Source: Heliocidaris tuberculata (lineage: Eukaryota; Echinodermata; Echinoidea; Camarodonta; Echinometridae). Taken from it: a stretch of 64,000 nucleotides of DNA. The first letter of the stretch is position 1. Every line of letters starts with the position of its first letter. This document shows positions 12,252 through 24,583 of this stretch, one piece after another. Where the stretch lies: contig CM046839.1 in assembly GCA_025618425.1 (NCBI GenBank), positions 4,005,008-4,069,007 on the forward strand, given 5' to 3'. Below the pieces are notes generated by a model. It worked only from the letters and a program-made list of their open reading frames with translations, ran no database searches and was not told where the DNA came from. Both the position numbers and the translations under genes were made by a program.

Positions 12252-13282
12252 TTGTGGTATAAAGAAACATTGTACATGGCAGCCTTGCAGCTGAACTGAA
12301 TACAATTTACATTAATAATGACACAAGCATACTGCACAAAAGACAATAGTATTAAAAAGACATTAAAACTAGTACATTCATAACAAAATCAATAGGTACA
12401 CCTTATTCAAAGAATATTTAAGGTGGGATAAAGAAAGTGGGTAATGGAAGCGAAAAAAAAAAAGTTTTATAATACGACTTAAGCAAATTCATAGGAAGAA
12501 TATACTGTTGAACACATTAATATGATCAGTTTGCATGCTTCAAAGTAGGCCTATTGTCCAATGGGTGCAAGGTACATGTATATGTAGTTTTACTTTCCAT
12601 TATTAATAAATAGAGATGATTGGTAATGCAATATTGAGATCAATAGAATCCATATAAAGAATAACATGTACCGCTAGTATACAATTAAATTATTTATTTA
12701 AGCACATCTAAAATGCTAGCAATTTACTTTACGTATATGCTTAGCATTTAAGAATGAGAAATCTGTTGAGCAATCAATTTATCATTACATTATTCCATCT
12801 TTGAATTGAGTAGACTCACAATGGAGGGCAGTGCGCTCTTTCTGTAGCTCTCATTTTTGCATTTCATTTCTGAATTGCCTTTAGCGTTGCGAAGGTCACG
12901 GGAAGTACGAGAAGCTCGCGTAGGAGGGAGCCGGTGATTGAAGGGGGACGTTTCCTTTGTAAGGTTACTCGCAAATTTCATTGTAATTCCCCCAAATGAA
13001 ATAGGGTTGATAATTCCGAAAGTGAAAAAGGGTTCCCATTTCCGAAGGTTCGTAATTCAGAAAAGTTATGTAGGCTCTATTGCATTTTCGGAATTATGAA
13101 CCTTTGGAAATATGAACCATTTTCCTTTTTCGGAATTACGAACCTTCAGAATAATGCATCAAATGTGCGGAATTATGAACATTATTTCATTTTCGGAATT
13201 ATGAACCCCCTGCTATGGGAAATTCGTGTTTCGGAATTATGGACCTTAGGAAAAACGAACCTCCGGAAAAACGAGAACCCTT
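12158..13282. mobile_element. Fold-back element with TTCGGAATTATGAACC-type arrays, interrupted by a LINE tail
   Basis: The left arm (12158-12222 and about 13005-13060) has TTTCCGAAGGTTCG units; the right arm (13085-13282) has five or more units of the reverse complement type TTTCGGAATTATGAACC. Outer ends GGGTTTC and GAACCC are near-complementary. The left arm is split by the insertion at 12222-12985. Confidence 0.65.
12222..12985 (-). mobile_element. 5'-truncated non-LTR retrotransposon
   Basis: The - strand frame ends ESYRKSALPSIVSLLN (12790-12870 region), a common LINE ORF2 C-terminal pattern. It is followed by about 550 bp of 3' UTR and an (AAAT)n tail at 12222-12255. Clade not assigned. 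Confidence 0.55.
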
Positions 13283-13489
13283 CGATGCAAGATCCATTAT
13301 TCAGACATAATCCCCCAAATCATGCAATGCACTGAATACTAGTAGATATGAATATTGCACACCCTGCGGTATGGCTGATTAACAATACATTAATTTCTAG
13401 TATTCTGATTGGGCTTACTGAACTTTCATGACACAAATGACTTGGGATAGTAAATCATGATAATAAATAATAAAATAGCAATACAACAA

Positions 13490-14300
13490 TGTAATAATAG
13501 AAAAAGAGAGATAGGGAGGGGGGGGGGAGAGGGGGGGGGGGAGAGGGGGGACGACGAGAATGGAGGACATGGAGGAAAAAGGTGAGGGTGGGGATCAGGA
13601 GAAAGACGGAAAAACAACATCAGCAACAACAACAAAACAAACAAAATATCAGCACATGCTTATTATTCAAAAGATTTGCATAAGTATCAGACGCACAGAG
13701 TCATACTTACCAATCGTATATGCACGAAATGTAAAGAGACTTCAGGCCATTTCCCCCCAAAACCCCACTGACAAAAAACCCCTCTGGTTTGATGAGTGGA
13801 TGACTCGAGTGAGATCTACAGAAAAGTTGTGGCGGGAATGAAGACAACTGCTGATAATATGACTGTCTGATCATTGATGCACGGACACTTGGCGTAATCG
13901 TGCTGCAACCACTGACCAACATTAAGATAGAAAGAAGCGAAGGAGTATAGCTAGTGCCCTAGGCCGTTTACAGGCTGTTTAGGCTGTTTAATAATAATAT
14001 GCCTATATAAGCCAAATGTAAGCTCAGTACGACAGAGAGAAGAGGAGAGAAGAGGAGAGAAGGGATGGGTGTGTGAGTGTGTTTGCGAGAGAGAGGGAGG
14101 GAGAGAGAAAGAGAGAGAGAGGGGGGGGGGTGGAAAGGATATAATTATTAGGAACCTTAAGGAGATGTCCAGTGGAATTAAAAGGCAATTAAAGGGGGAG
14201 AGAGAGAAAAAAAAAAGTGAGAGGGAGAGAGAGAGAGAGAGGGAGGGGGGGGGGGGTAAGCAAATGTGAGTGATTTTGGGGGTATTGGGGGTGGGAGGGA
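13490..14300. repeat. G- and GA-rich low-complexity tracts
   Basis: Purine-rich stretches at 13500-13555, 14035-14130 and 14200-14256. They generate long spurious Pro/Ser or Glu/Arg frames. The stretch 14300-15990 shows only a poly-G at 15733-15753 and no gene. Confidence 0.75.
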
Positions 14301-16000
14301 GGGTCATCTTTATCATGTTTATTTTAGCTTATATTCTTCTTGCTGTGTAAAAAAGGAGTAGTTTTACATTCGTTCATTTATCACAACCGTATATACAAGT
14401 AGTATTTCCAGGATATAGGAAAATACAAACAAACTTGGCCTACATAACAATGGTCGACAATAAATGCAACATTAGCACGTTAAAACTGTTTAAAGTTTGT
14501 GTTATGCATACATGTAAATCTTTTGATACCAATAAAATACAAAATATTACGCAAGATCAGTCAAAATGAATAATTGCATTGGATGGGTCATGTGAAATGA
14601 GTAGTGTGGAACATAATCCTATTTCAAACTATCATATTCATTATAATAATATCGTTATTTTTCTATTGTGCCTATCATAATTTGACGAGCTGAAGATGAA
14701 CTTCAACTTTGGAGAGAAATAAATAATGGAACAAGATATAAAGAAAGAACAGGTCAAATACATAACATAGATTCACATCATAAAGTATATAAGTTAATAA
14801 ATGGTGGTTCAATATGTGTCATGGAAGATGTATTTTAGCAAAATCAAATTAAGAAAATGGGTCTGGGGTAGAAGACTGGAAAACACTTATGGTAAATTCA
14901 AGGCTGACTGTTTATTTCTTATTTGAACAGAATATAGAGTATAAATGCATGGATTTCATTAAGGCAACTATTCACCATGTCAAAGGACTTTTAGGGAGAT
15001 CAATCAAGCCCTATTGCTGTTCATTTAGGTCTCGATCGCATGATTTTCCTTATTGTCTTATTTGATAATTCCGAGTGGTTAAATAATAAAACTTATGAGA
15101 TACCCTTGAATTTAAAATGGTAATAACAACAAAAGAAGGAGAATATCGTCCTGTCATTTTGAATGAAAAACAAATTCGTCAAAATCATTCCTGTTTCCTA
15201 AAATCTATCAGTTTGGCATATTTCCTTTAAGTGATGGGGATTGATAGTAATATTATTATCATGGCCAGAGAATGATATTGCCTAGTAACATGCATGGCTA
15301 ATTAATTATCCTCATCATTATGAGATCTACGTAACGATGCATTAAATATAAATACCTTAATCTAATTATCAAATTGACTGACATGCTGGTGACTGTTATG
15401 ACTTGTTGCCTTCATAATTCGGTCAAAACTGACTATTCATGCATTCAGGTCTTTTCAGGTAAGGTTAGTCAGAGTATTTATCCGTCCTTGCTTCATGTGC
15501 TTGGAAACCTAACATATATTTTCGCTTCTCGCAGGGGATGTATCATGTGTATCGGCGATTGATACAGACATGCAGATCCGGCGGTCCCAAGGGTCCACCC
15601 CAACCATTTGAGAAAAAAAAAATCAAATGACTTTTGGGGCAAAGAAAAAAAAAGTTTAATCCGGAAAAAAGTTGTCGCCCTTATTATGCTATTCTTCTTA
15701 CATCCCCGGAAATCTTATAAATCATAATCTTGGGGGGGGGGGGGGGGGGGGGGAGGGTACAGATTCTCATTTCGGGGTATATCATGTTGGTTCCTATTCC
15801 CTCTAGGCCTATATCACTTAACCAAACGGCACATATTTTACTTGCATGTATTGTTTCATTATTACCAACATGAATTTTCATGTCCATACGTGTCAATTAA
15901 ATTTGGTAATGTATGTTATTCCATTTGTTACAAGAAAAAAAATGGGATATAGAGGTAAAGGACAACTACCCGGCCGGCAGCCAAAGATATTTGGCATGTT

Positions 16001-18016
16001 TTAAAGGGTACCAATCACCAAAAATAATTTTGCTCTGTATGGTAGAGGTTGCATGTCGTTATACTATATTAAAAATATGGGCTTCAAATATTAATTCTAT
16101 TTTTTAAAGAGATATTGTAATTTTAAAGACCCCAACCGAAGCCAAAAATGGAATAGACAAATTATATATCTACAGAAAGCTGTTTATTCTCTGAATATAA
16201 CAATGCAAGCTTCATGAGCTTTCATTGCCTGCGGGAGGAGTAAGAGCATCTCAAATCTTTGGATTGGAGGGCTTGGAAATGGGCAGCCGTCGAGTATAAT
16301 CACAGGCCTGCGGGGGGGGGGGGGGGGGGGTCGAAATTTATGACGTCATTTCGTGTAGACATCACGAACATATTATGATCCAAGTCTGCATGCGAAATGT
16401 ACGTGGTGTTTTTTTTTCTTGATTTGGAAGTCATGATTATTGTTTGTAAATGCATTACAATGGAAGATATGGTGTTTCAAAGTATTCAACTGCATCTTAC
16501 ATTGTTACAGAAATGAAAACCGAAGTTACAGCTATTATTTTGTAACCAAAATACACATTATAGGCGTCTTGAGTGTTTGGCCCAGCGCAGGCTCAGCTGA
16601 GCTGAGCTGCACGAATGTCTCGATAAGACGGCTTGCTCCGCGTCTCGCTCGGCCAGGGTCTGGCGTTACTGCGTATGGAGCTGTACCTCTTGACTGCGCT
16701 GCGGACGAGTTCCATTTATTTTTCTCGATCACTCGAGCTCTAATTTCTAGTTCTATAAGGCAGCGGTTTACCCTGGTAAAATTTGGTAACAACACATTCC
16801 TAGTTTTCTTTGAAGACACTAACTGACTATTGATTAATGATTTGGAAACTCATAATAATGGAATTCTACCATGTTTTTTTAAGGTTAATTTAGTCAGACT
16901 AGAACGAAAAATAAGTCTACTCTACATTGTATGGTTTCAGAGATATTTCCCGCTGAGACTGCTTCTAGCTTCACAGAATCCCTGAAATTTGTAGGAGGAG
17001 AGCCTCTGAAGTCTGAAATGTTATTTAAAAAAATCAAACTGCAGTGCTATAGATGATAAACTGATTTCGGGATGAACTCTGACTCCATGAAAAATTTTCT
17101 TCTGAGTTCTGGGCATGAAAACCTCTCTCATATGTCTCATTCCCTCTCAAAAAACCCAAGGCAGTGTCGGTCAGATTAAGAAAGACACATTTTTTTTCCT
17201 TCAATTTTCTGTTCAAAATCTGTGTGAAGGAGTCTTGATAGAGGACTTAATTTGCTTATGCGGCAGGAATGGGACATGTAAATCAAACCTGTCACAATAT
17301 GGCAATGATGGCATAACTGGATAACAAATTGTTCGATTTCAATAATTCTTTTCTGTTTGCATTTCTCTTGTTAAGACCTAAGTTTTAACTTTAATGTAGA
17401 CTCTGGATATGTTGTTGACATTTTCTCGATTTGTATTTTTGGGTGCTATATAGCTATCAAAACTTTCACAAAATTTGACAAACTCCGCACACAAAAGTAA
17501 TTTGCTATTGTACAAAAGCTATTCACTGTCCATTGTTTACGCACCGCTACGTGCGCCAGCCACAGAGTTGTCTACACGAGATGACGTCATAAGTGTATCG
17601 GCCGAGCGAACCCTTGTTATTACGGGCGGACAGTGAGGTGTTCTTTCTGCTTTTTGTGGATTATTGAAAGGAAAAATGATGTTTACCCACATGTATTTGT
17701 ATTCTACTTCTACTTAGCTTTCCATCGATCTATGGTTGTATTTGCTTCGGTTGGGGTCTTTAAATTATTACACTCACTATAAGCGTAATAGCGACTCGTG
17801 AGTAGACTCGAAGCACCCGTACACGCTCGTCAAGGTAAAGGTTCGCGCGGAACCAAAGTCTGAGTTCGGTTCCGCGCGAGCATTTTCGTGTTATCCTTTA
17901 TTTCCTTCATACTCATTAACTGTTGACCTATATAATACCAGACAAAGTTCTTTGAGGTTGATTTTATACTTTCTAGCTGTACACAAATTAGTTTTCAGGT
18001 GATTGGTACACTTTAA
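16001..18016. mobile_element. Outer TTAA-flanked element (piggyBac-type target)
   Basis: TTAA at 16001-16004 and 18013-18016 flank inverted ends AGGGTACCAATCACC and AGTGTACCAATCACC (14 of 15 match). Without the nested insertion it would be about 370 bp and non-coding. A 346-bp relative at 32535-32880 lacks the insertion. Confidence 0.8.
16123..17763. mobile_element. Nested TTAA-flanked element
   Basis: Perfect 16-bp TIR AGACCCCAACCGAAGC (16127-16142 and reverse at 17744-17759) bounded by TTAA on both sides; 1633 bp. No transposase-like frame: the longest open frames are unrelated to any family I know. Contains a poly-G at 16313-16330. Confidence 0.8.
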
Positions 18017-18466
18017 TAGGATCCACGCTACCGGTAAATCATGGGATTTCCCTATTTCGAGGCCTAATGGCTACTCCACTTTCATTCTCTTCCTGAATCA
18101 TTTTTTTTTATCATTCTGCTGTTCAAAGTTGGCATGTATTTTGTTGTTTGTTTGTTTGAAAGGAAATAAACAGAAATTTCTTTTCATTTTCCTTTTGCTT
18201 GAGTTTTACCTTTTCTATTGATAGCCCTTCAAAAGCTTGTAGGCATAAGCTACACGCTGTTTCTGTATTGTCCTTAAACTCTAAATATAGTTTGTCGTAA
18301 AATTATTTTGCAAATAATTCATGGATTTCTTGCCCGACTGCTTGAAATAATGATATTTGACAATATGACGGCCTTCCGGGCCTTTCATTGCACTATTAGC
18401 TTAAACTCTCTTTCCATCTAGCTGTTTGTTTCATCATCCATCGTAAGATCAGTGGAAAAACACGCA

Positions 18467-19407
18467 CACAGCCACACACACACTTTTTTCTTTTCATTAT
18501 CTTTATTCCTTGATTCAGATTTTCAAAATGAATATTACAAATTCAGCATTGATTACACAATATAATTCAACATGGCAATAAACAATTCAAATATTATAAT
18601 TTCATAACATGCCATTCATAAATAAACAACCATAGTACAATTTAACTGATCAAGGTATATAGATTAAAATTTGATAGGTGACGAATTAAAGTATATAGGG
18701 CAATTGTAACAATGAATATAATTTTTTTTAAAGCTGTTTGTAATATCATCGTATATGTCCTCCTTCCTTCCAACATTAAAAATAGTCCATTTTTTTAGAT
18801 GTAGACTTAACGTACTTCGAGCCATTGCTTTTTCCGTTCATTATCTTTACTTTCTAAAAGTGCATTATAGATTTCTTTCTTTGTTGGGGGCGTTCCTTTT
18901 GATCTCGCATTGTATATCATATATTTTATGAGTATAATTAATTGGTTAATTATGTTTTTCTGATTTTCCATCTAAACCAACTGAAATTTCCCATCTAAAG
19001 TGCATAATCTCGGGGTGAAAAAGCAAGTCGCAATTCCAGATGTATTATTCAGATGTGTTATTTCCGTGTGTCTAAATGCAAATGTTTCCTTTATATTATC
19101 TATAAAGATTTTATGACATAATTTAGAAATCAATCCTTCATATTTATCGCCTACTTTATACATCAATTCCGAGTAATCGATCGTGTCATTTATCTCTTAG
19201 TCTTTTTTTCTTTTTCTCTTTCAAATTCATCGGCAATACTGAAAAACTGATAGTAATATAGAATAAATCGTTGGCATCAAGACCTTTCTTTTAAAAATAG
19301 CTAACTGGCCTTAAATGGCCATTTTTATCTACAACATGCTTAATTTGATATATTAATAGTTTTCTGTTAAAAAATGTTTTCCGGCCAAAACATGTCAAAG
19401 TATTATT

Positions 19408-19410
<3 letters not shown>
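18467..19410 (-). mobile_element. Tx1/L1-like LINE copy 1 (5'-truncated, internally deleted)
   Basis: 3' end at about 18483 abuts CA-rich sequence; the 5' truncation point abuts (CA)n at 19411. Compared with copy 2 it lacks about 230 bp that encode the CSFCGKEIEVWNHLF zinc-knuckle-like part. Confidence 0.75.

Positions 19411-19440
<30 letters not shown>
19411..19440. repeat. (CA)n between two LINE copies
   Basis: Pure dinucleotide tract joining the 5' edge of copy 1 to the 3' edge of copy 2. Confidence 0.9.
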
Positions 19441-19442
<2 letters not shown>

Positions 19443-19682
19443 TTTTTTCTTTTCATAATTTTTTATTCCTTGATTCAGTTTTTCAAAATGAATATTACAA
19501 ATTAAGCATTAATCACACAATATAATTCAACATGGCAATAAACACAATACAAATTATATATTTCCATAACATGCCATCTGTAAATAAACAACAATAGTAT
19601 AATTTAACTGAACAAGGTATAGATTAAAACCTGATAGGTGCAAATTGAAAGTATATAGGGCAATTGTAATAATGAATGTATA

Positions 19683-19729
<47 letters not shown>

Positions 19730-20832
19730 GGTTTTTGATAAGTGCATTATAAATTTCTTTCTTTGTTGGGGGCGTTCCTTTTGATCTCGCATTGTATATC
19801 ATATATTTTATGAGTATAATTAAATGGTTAATGTACATATGCTTTTCTGATTTTCCATCCAACCCAACCAAAATTTCCTCCCATTTTAAATCATCTATGT
19901 GCATCAATTTCATTTGTTCCCCTATTTCTCGCCACAATTTTTTAACAAATTGACACTTCATAAATAAGTGATTCCATACCTCAATTTCCTTTCCACAGAA
20001 AGAACATAAGTTAGATGATATGAAGCCAAAGTGATACAGTTTATCATTACAATATAGGATACTATGTAATATTCTAAACTGAAATTCACGTAATTTACCA
20101 TCTAAAGTGCATAATCTCGGGGTCAAAAAGGAAGTCGCAATTCCAGATGTAGTATTTAAATGTGCTATTTCCCCGTGTCTAAACGCAAAGGTTTCCTTTA
20201 TATTATCTATAAAGATTTTATAATAAGATTTAGAAGTCAGTCCTTCATATGATATTATTTTAATCGATCGTGTCATTTATCTCTTCCTCTTTTTCCTTTT
20301 CTCTTTCAAATTCATCGGCAATACTGAAAAATTGATACTAATGTAGAATAAAATCGTTGGCATTAAGTCCTTTTTGTATAAAATAGCTAACTGGCCTTAA
20401 ATGGCCTTCTTTATCTACAACATGTTTAATTTGATATATATTAGCCTCAAATAGTTTTCTGTTAAATAGTGTTTTCCGGCCAAAACGGATTACAGTATTA
20501 TTAAAAATCATTTGATTTCCTAACTTACTAGTAATAATTCTGCTCTCTCTTAAGTCATGCCAAATATTCAAATATTCTAAGTACAATGGAGGCGCCTAAA
20601 TATGAATATTTTTCATATCATAATCACATAAAAATATAAATCTTCCTCCAATTGGCTGGAATATATAGTCAAAATATTTTTTCCATTTCATATTAATGTC
20701 TTCATAGATTAGTCTCTTACTAATCCACATTATTCTTAGTGCCTTAATCATATCTCTAAAATTCATAATTTTCAAACCTCGGTGATTATAAGTCAAATAA
20801 AGGATATTTCTTTTAATCTTATCATAACCCTC
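19441..20832 (-). mobile_element. Tx1/L1-like LINE copy 2 (C-terminal half of ORF2)
   Basis: The - strand encodes the region after the reverse transcriptase fingers: YNHRGLKIMNFRDMIKALRI, then a long segment with NLCSFCGKEIEVWNHLF. Several stops and frame changes make it dead. The 5' edge ends directly at the minisatellite at 20838. A poly-A run (plus-strand T at 19700-19725) is internal. Confidence 0.8.
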
Positions 20833-20837
20833 TCCCG

Positions 20838-22190
20838 TATACGGACACCTACCCCCTGGACAACCACCCTCCGGATAACCACCCCTAAGATAACCACCCT
20901 CTGGGACAACTACCCCCTAGGGCAACAACCCTCTAGGACGACTACCCCCGGGACAATTACCCTCTAGGATGATTACCCCCCGACTAACTACGCCCTAGGG
21001 CAATCATCTCTTAGGACAACTACCCCTGGACAACCACCCCAGAAAACTATCCCCTAGGACAACCACCCTCTAGGACAACTACCCCTCAGACAACTACCCC
21101 CAGACAACTACCCCCTATATAGGACAACCACCCTCTAGGACAACAACCCCCTGGACAACTACCCCCGGACAATTACCCTCTAGGACAACTACCCCCCGGA
21201 CAACTACCTCCCGAACAGCTACCCCCAGACAACTACTCCCCGGATAGCTACCCCCGGACAGTACCTAAAGTTGTAACTGTTTGGGGGATAGGTGACCTAC
21301 ATGCTATGAGTGAGAGTATGTTGGTTGTTGTCCGATTGATAATTACCCTAAGTCGTTAGGCTAATGTCCGGGGGTAGTTATTTGGTGGTAGTTACCTTAG
21401 GTGGTATTTGTCAAGGAGATGTCCTAGAGGGTGGTTGCCCTAAGAGGTAGTTGTCTGGGGGTAGTTGTCCGGGGGATACTTGTCCTCGAGGGTGGTTGTC
21501 CTAGGGGGTAGTTGTCTGGGTGGGGGTAGTTGTCCGGGGGTAGTTGTCCTGGGGGTAGTTGTATGGGGTAGCTATCTGGGGGGGGGGTAATTGTCCGGGG
21601 GTAGCTGTCCGGGGGTAGCTATCCGGGGGGTAGTTGTCTGGCGGGTAGCTGTCCGGGGGTAGCTGTTCGGGGGGTAGCTCTCCGGGGGTAGCTGTCCTAG
21701 AGGGTAGTTTTCCTAGGGGGTAGTTGTCCGGGGTAGCTGTCCTAGAGGGTGGTTGTCCTAGAGGGTAGTTGTCTGGGTAGTTGTCTAGGGGGTAGTTTTC
21801 CTAGAGGGTGATTGTCCTAGGGGGTAGTTGTCTGGGTGGGGGTAGTTGTCGGGGGTAGTTGTCCTGGGGGTAGTTGTATGGGGTAGCTATCTGGGGGGGG
21901 GGTAATTGTCCGGGGGTAGCTGTCCGGGGGTAGCTATCCGGGGGGTAGTTGTCTGGCGGGTAGCTGTCCGGGGGTAGCTGTTCGGGGGGTAGCTCTCCGG
22001 GGGTAGCTGTCCTAGAGGGTAGTTTTCCTAGGGGGTAGTTGTCCGGGGTAGCTGTCCTAGAGGGTGGTTGTCCTAGAGGGTAGTTGTCTGGGTAGTTGTC
22101 TAGGGGGTAGTTTTCCTAGAGGGTGATTGCCCTAGGGGGTATAGTTAGTCGAGGGGTAATCATCCTAGGGGGTAACTGTCCCGGGGGTCA
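20838..22190. repeat. Inverted 14-16 bp minisatellite with 316-bp internal duplication
   Basis: The left part (20838-21265) is C-rich units of the type GGACAACTACCCCCT; the right part (21340-22190) is the reverse complement type, GGGGGTAGTTGTCC. The junction near 21270-21330 is non-repetitive. In the right arm 21511-21826 is repeated almost exactly at 21827-22142. Strong strand bias of G makes hairpin or G4 folding likely. No coding. Confidence 0.85.
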
Positions 22191-22720
22191 TATTTTGAGT
22201 AAGCTGAGCGAGAGAGTGCGACTTTTTTCTTTTTTATTATCATTTCCGTTTTTATTGAAAGTAATCTGACATAACAACAATCAATATCATCGAGATATAA
22301 TTAAAACAAATAAAAATCAACATGACGACAGCTATTTTTTGTGCATTTAGTATGAAGGCTTGAATATGTAATTATAATGTTTAAATAATTGACTTCAGTC
22401 ATTATCGTTATAGAAGAATATAAAAATCCCAGAGAGACCTTTTATCACCCGAATTATGAGGTGATAGGTTACCGAAATATCGGTAGTTCCAAAATTGTTA
22501 TCGGGGGGCTGCAGCCCACTAGTCCCTGCTTTATATACTTTTTTGCTCAGTTGAATTTCAAACACACATGCAAATGTAATTCGATTTCAAAACTAGCAAA
22601 AGATTTACAGCATACTGTATGTACATAGCAGGAGGGGAGGGGCGGAGGCTACTTCTTGACATGAACAAAAGAGGAGTTGCGAAAGTGGTTCAGTGGGACC
22701 GGGAATTTCCCCCTCTATAA
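22191..22720. other. Gene-free sequence
   Basis: AT-rich. The start (22225-22330) looks like a retrotransposon 3' UTR in reverse orientation, but I see no coding end to confirm it. Confidence 0.4.
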
Positions 22721-22721
22721 G

Positions 22722-22936
22722 GTTTGATGGTTGATGATTTGATGGTTTATTTTACCTGATAAGAAAGCATGTTTATGCTTGTAAGTAAGCAACCAGGAGA
22801 CCGACGGCTTCAAGTCCTCTCCGAGGGACTTGGTAATAATGCTGAATGCCTAAACAAAGGGCACAACTTGGTTTCGAACCCGGGTCCCCCTGCAGTTAGG
22901 AGACCACTGCTCTATATACTGAGCCTGCGCCTCCTA
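22722..22936 (-). mobile_element. tRNA-derived SINE
   Basis: Read on the - strand, the head (22936 downward) has an A-box-like GGCTCAGTATATAGAGC and a B-box GGGTTCGAAACC at tRNA-like spacing, followed by about 120 bp of non-tRNA body and an ATCAAATCATC-type tail. The acceptor stem is not maintained, so it is not a functional tRNA gene. Confidence 0.7.
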
Positions 22937-23690
22937 TAAGGAAAACTAAAAGGGCAATCCAACCTTGGTAATAAGCTGATGTGTGTGAAAGCATAAAAAT
23001 AAGAAAGCAGGATGGTAAAAGTTTGAAAGAAATCTTACAAGGAATAAAAAGGTTATGGAAGTTTGAAAAATGAGATAACTATATGGTGGTTGATCCAGTG
23101 TCCGAACACTTTTCAGAAAATCAACGATAGAAAATTAAATATCAAACGAATATCTGTCACACTTACACAATGCTTAAAGTCCTACAGAAAAAGAAGTTGA
23201 TGGAATTTTTAAAAGAAAACTTAGATTTAATACGATATTCCCTTCCGAGTGAACCCCTTCCCAACGACGCGGCGTTTTGGTCCCTTGAAAAAGGTACTGT
23301 ATTTCCGAACGTGTGAAACCTATGGGAAAAGAACACACCTTTGTTTCAATAGTGTGGTTTTCATACGCGTAATCCCAAGCGTATGAAAACCCATTTTAGG
23401 CGCTTATCTGTACACGTTCGGTAATACAATCTGTTCGGAATTACATCTATGCGAATCTCAAATTGGCAATTTGGTGAGTCGATTGTGACAACTCTCTCGT
23501 TTGTCGTACCAAAAAATAGCATCAATTTGCAGTTTTTCTAAGAAGCGCCTTTACATCCGGGTCAGTACTCAAAATATAATGTAGATAGCATATTGTTTAA
23601 GGTTATTATGAAAGAAAAAGATCCTATACATTTTGAAAAAATGACATTGAAAGACATTTTAGTCATTTTGTGTGTTGGAGCAAATGGGGG
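22937..23690. other. Gene-free sequence
   Basis: 23250-23460 has loose inverted words (TTTTCATACGCG / GCGTATGAAAAC near 23350-23390), perhaps another MITE remnant; otherwise nothing. Confidence 0.4.
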
Positions 23691-23696
23691 AGTCCC

Positions 23697-23728
23697 CGGG
23701 GGGGGGGGGGGGGGGGGAGGGGGGAGTT
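23697..23728. repeat. G-rich homopolymer tract
   Basis: About 19 consecutive G, then AGGGGGG. Similar tracts recur across 24.7-25.3 kb. Confidence 0.8.
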
Positions 23729-24060
23729 GTCCACCACTTGAAAGCAAGGTTCCCACTTAGCTGTGTTATACAACAGCGAGAATTTTTATTCGCATAAATT
23801 TGTTATAGTATATATAGAACTCTTTTAATGTCGAGCACTGAAGACGTGAGAGAATATAAGACTGTGTACATAGTGCAAGAGAACTGCGAGCATGCGAGAG
23901 AGGGAGCCACAGTGTTAAATATTATTGGCAGCATTAAGCTTGCAGCAGAAAGAAGAAGTCCCCCCCCCCCCCCGAACACTTATCTGCATGTTGATCTCGC
24001 CCCATTTCACTTTATATTATCATATAATTCGATTTGGAAGTATACCTTGCTGAAATGATT

Positions 24061-24583
24061 AAAGGCCAAGTCCACACTAATATCACGTTGATTTGAATAA
24101 ATAGAGTAAAATCAAACAAACAAAATTTTATTGAAATCGAATGTAAAATAAGAAAGTTACGGCATTTTGAAGTTTTGCATTTTTTCTTGAAACAGTGATA
24201 TGCATAACATGGGCGGTATGCAAATGAGTTTTTGCTTCAATAATGTAAAACATGGTTTGACTCCTTAGTGGAACATGTAAAATCATCATTATTGTAACTT
24301 ATTTTGATACAAGGGAGAGATTCTTTATTATCACATCCATAAAAATTGAAATATTTGAAATTTCATATCATAACATACATAAGGAAAAGTGAGTGTGTGA
24401 CATCATCGGTTCACTCATTTGCATACAGCCCATGTTATGCATATCACTGTTTCATAAAATAATGCAAACTTCAAAATGCAGTAACTTTCTTATTTTACAT
24501 CCGATTTCAGTGAAATTTTCACTGTTATGCTTGTTTAATTTTACTCTGTTTATTCAAATCAATTTGATATTAGTGTGGACTAG
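24061..24583. mobile_element. Palindromic element with CCAAGTCCACACTAATATC ends
   Basis: The left arm from 24061 and the right arm ending 24583 are imperfect inverted copies for about 190 bp each (AAATAAGAAAGTTAC on the left; GTAACTTTCTTATTTTAC on the right; TGATATGCATAACATGG / CCATGTTATGCATATCA toward the centre). Confidence 0.75.

Noticed and set aside
13951..14316. Ser/Leu/Pro-rich frame resembling a secreted low-complexity protein
   Set aside because: Read from GA/TC low-complexity DNA; no signal peptide context or homologous words.
16440..16826. 128-codon frame inside the nested TTAA element
   Set aside because: No recognisable domain and no catalytic acids of a transposase; a similar-length antisense frame exists, as expected by chance in the GC-richer patch.
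20838..22190. CRISPR-like array
   Set aside because: Units are contiguous and degenerate, with no unique spacers, and occur in both orientations in a eukaryotic genome; it is a minisatellite.
22860..22936. Functional tRNA gene
   Set aside because: A and B boxes are present but the acceptor stem does not close, and a SINE body and tail follow.
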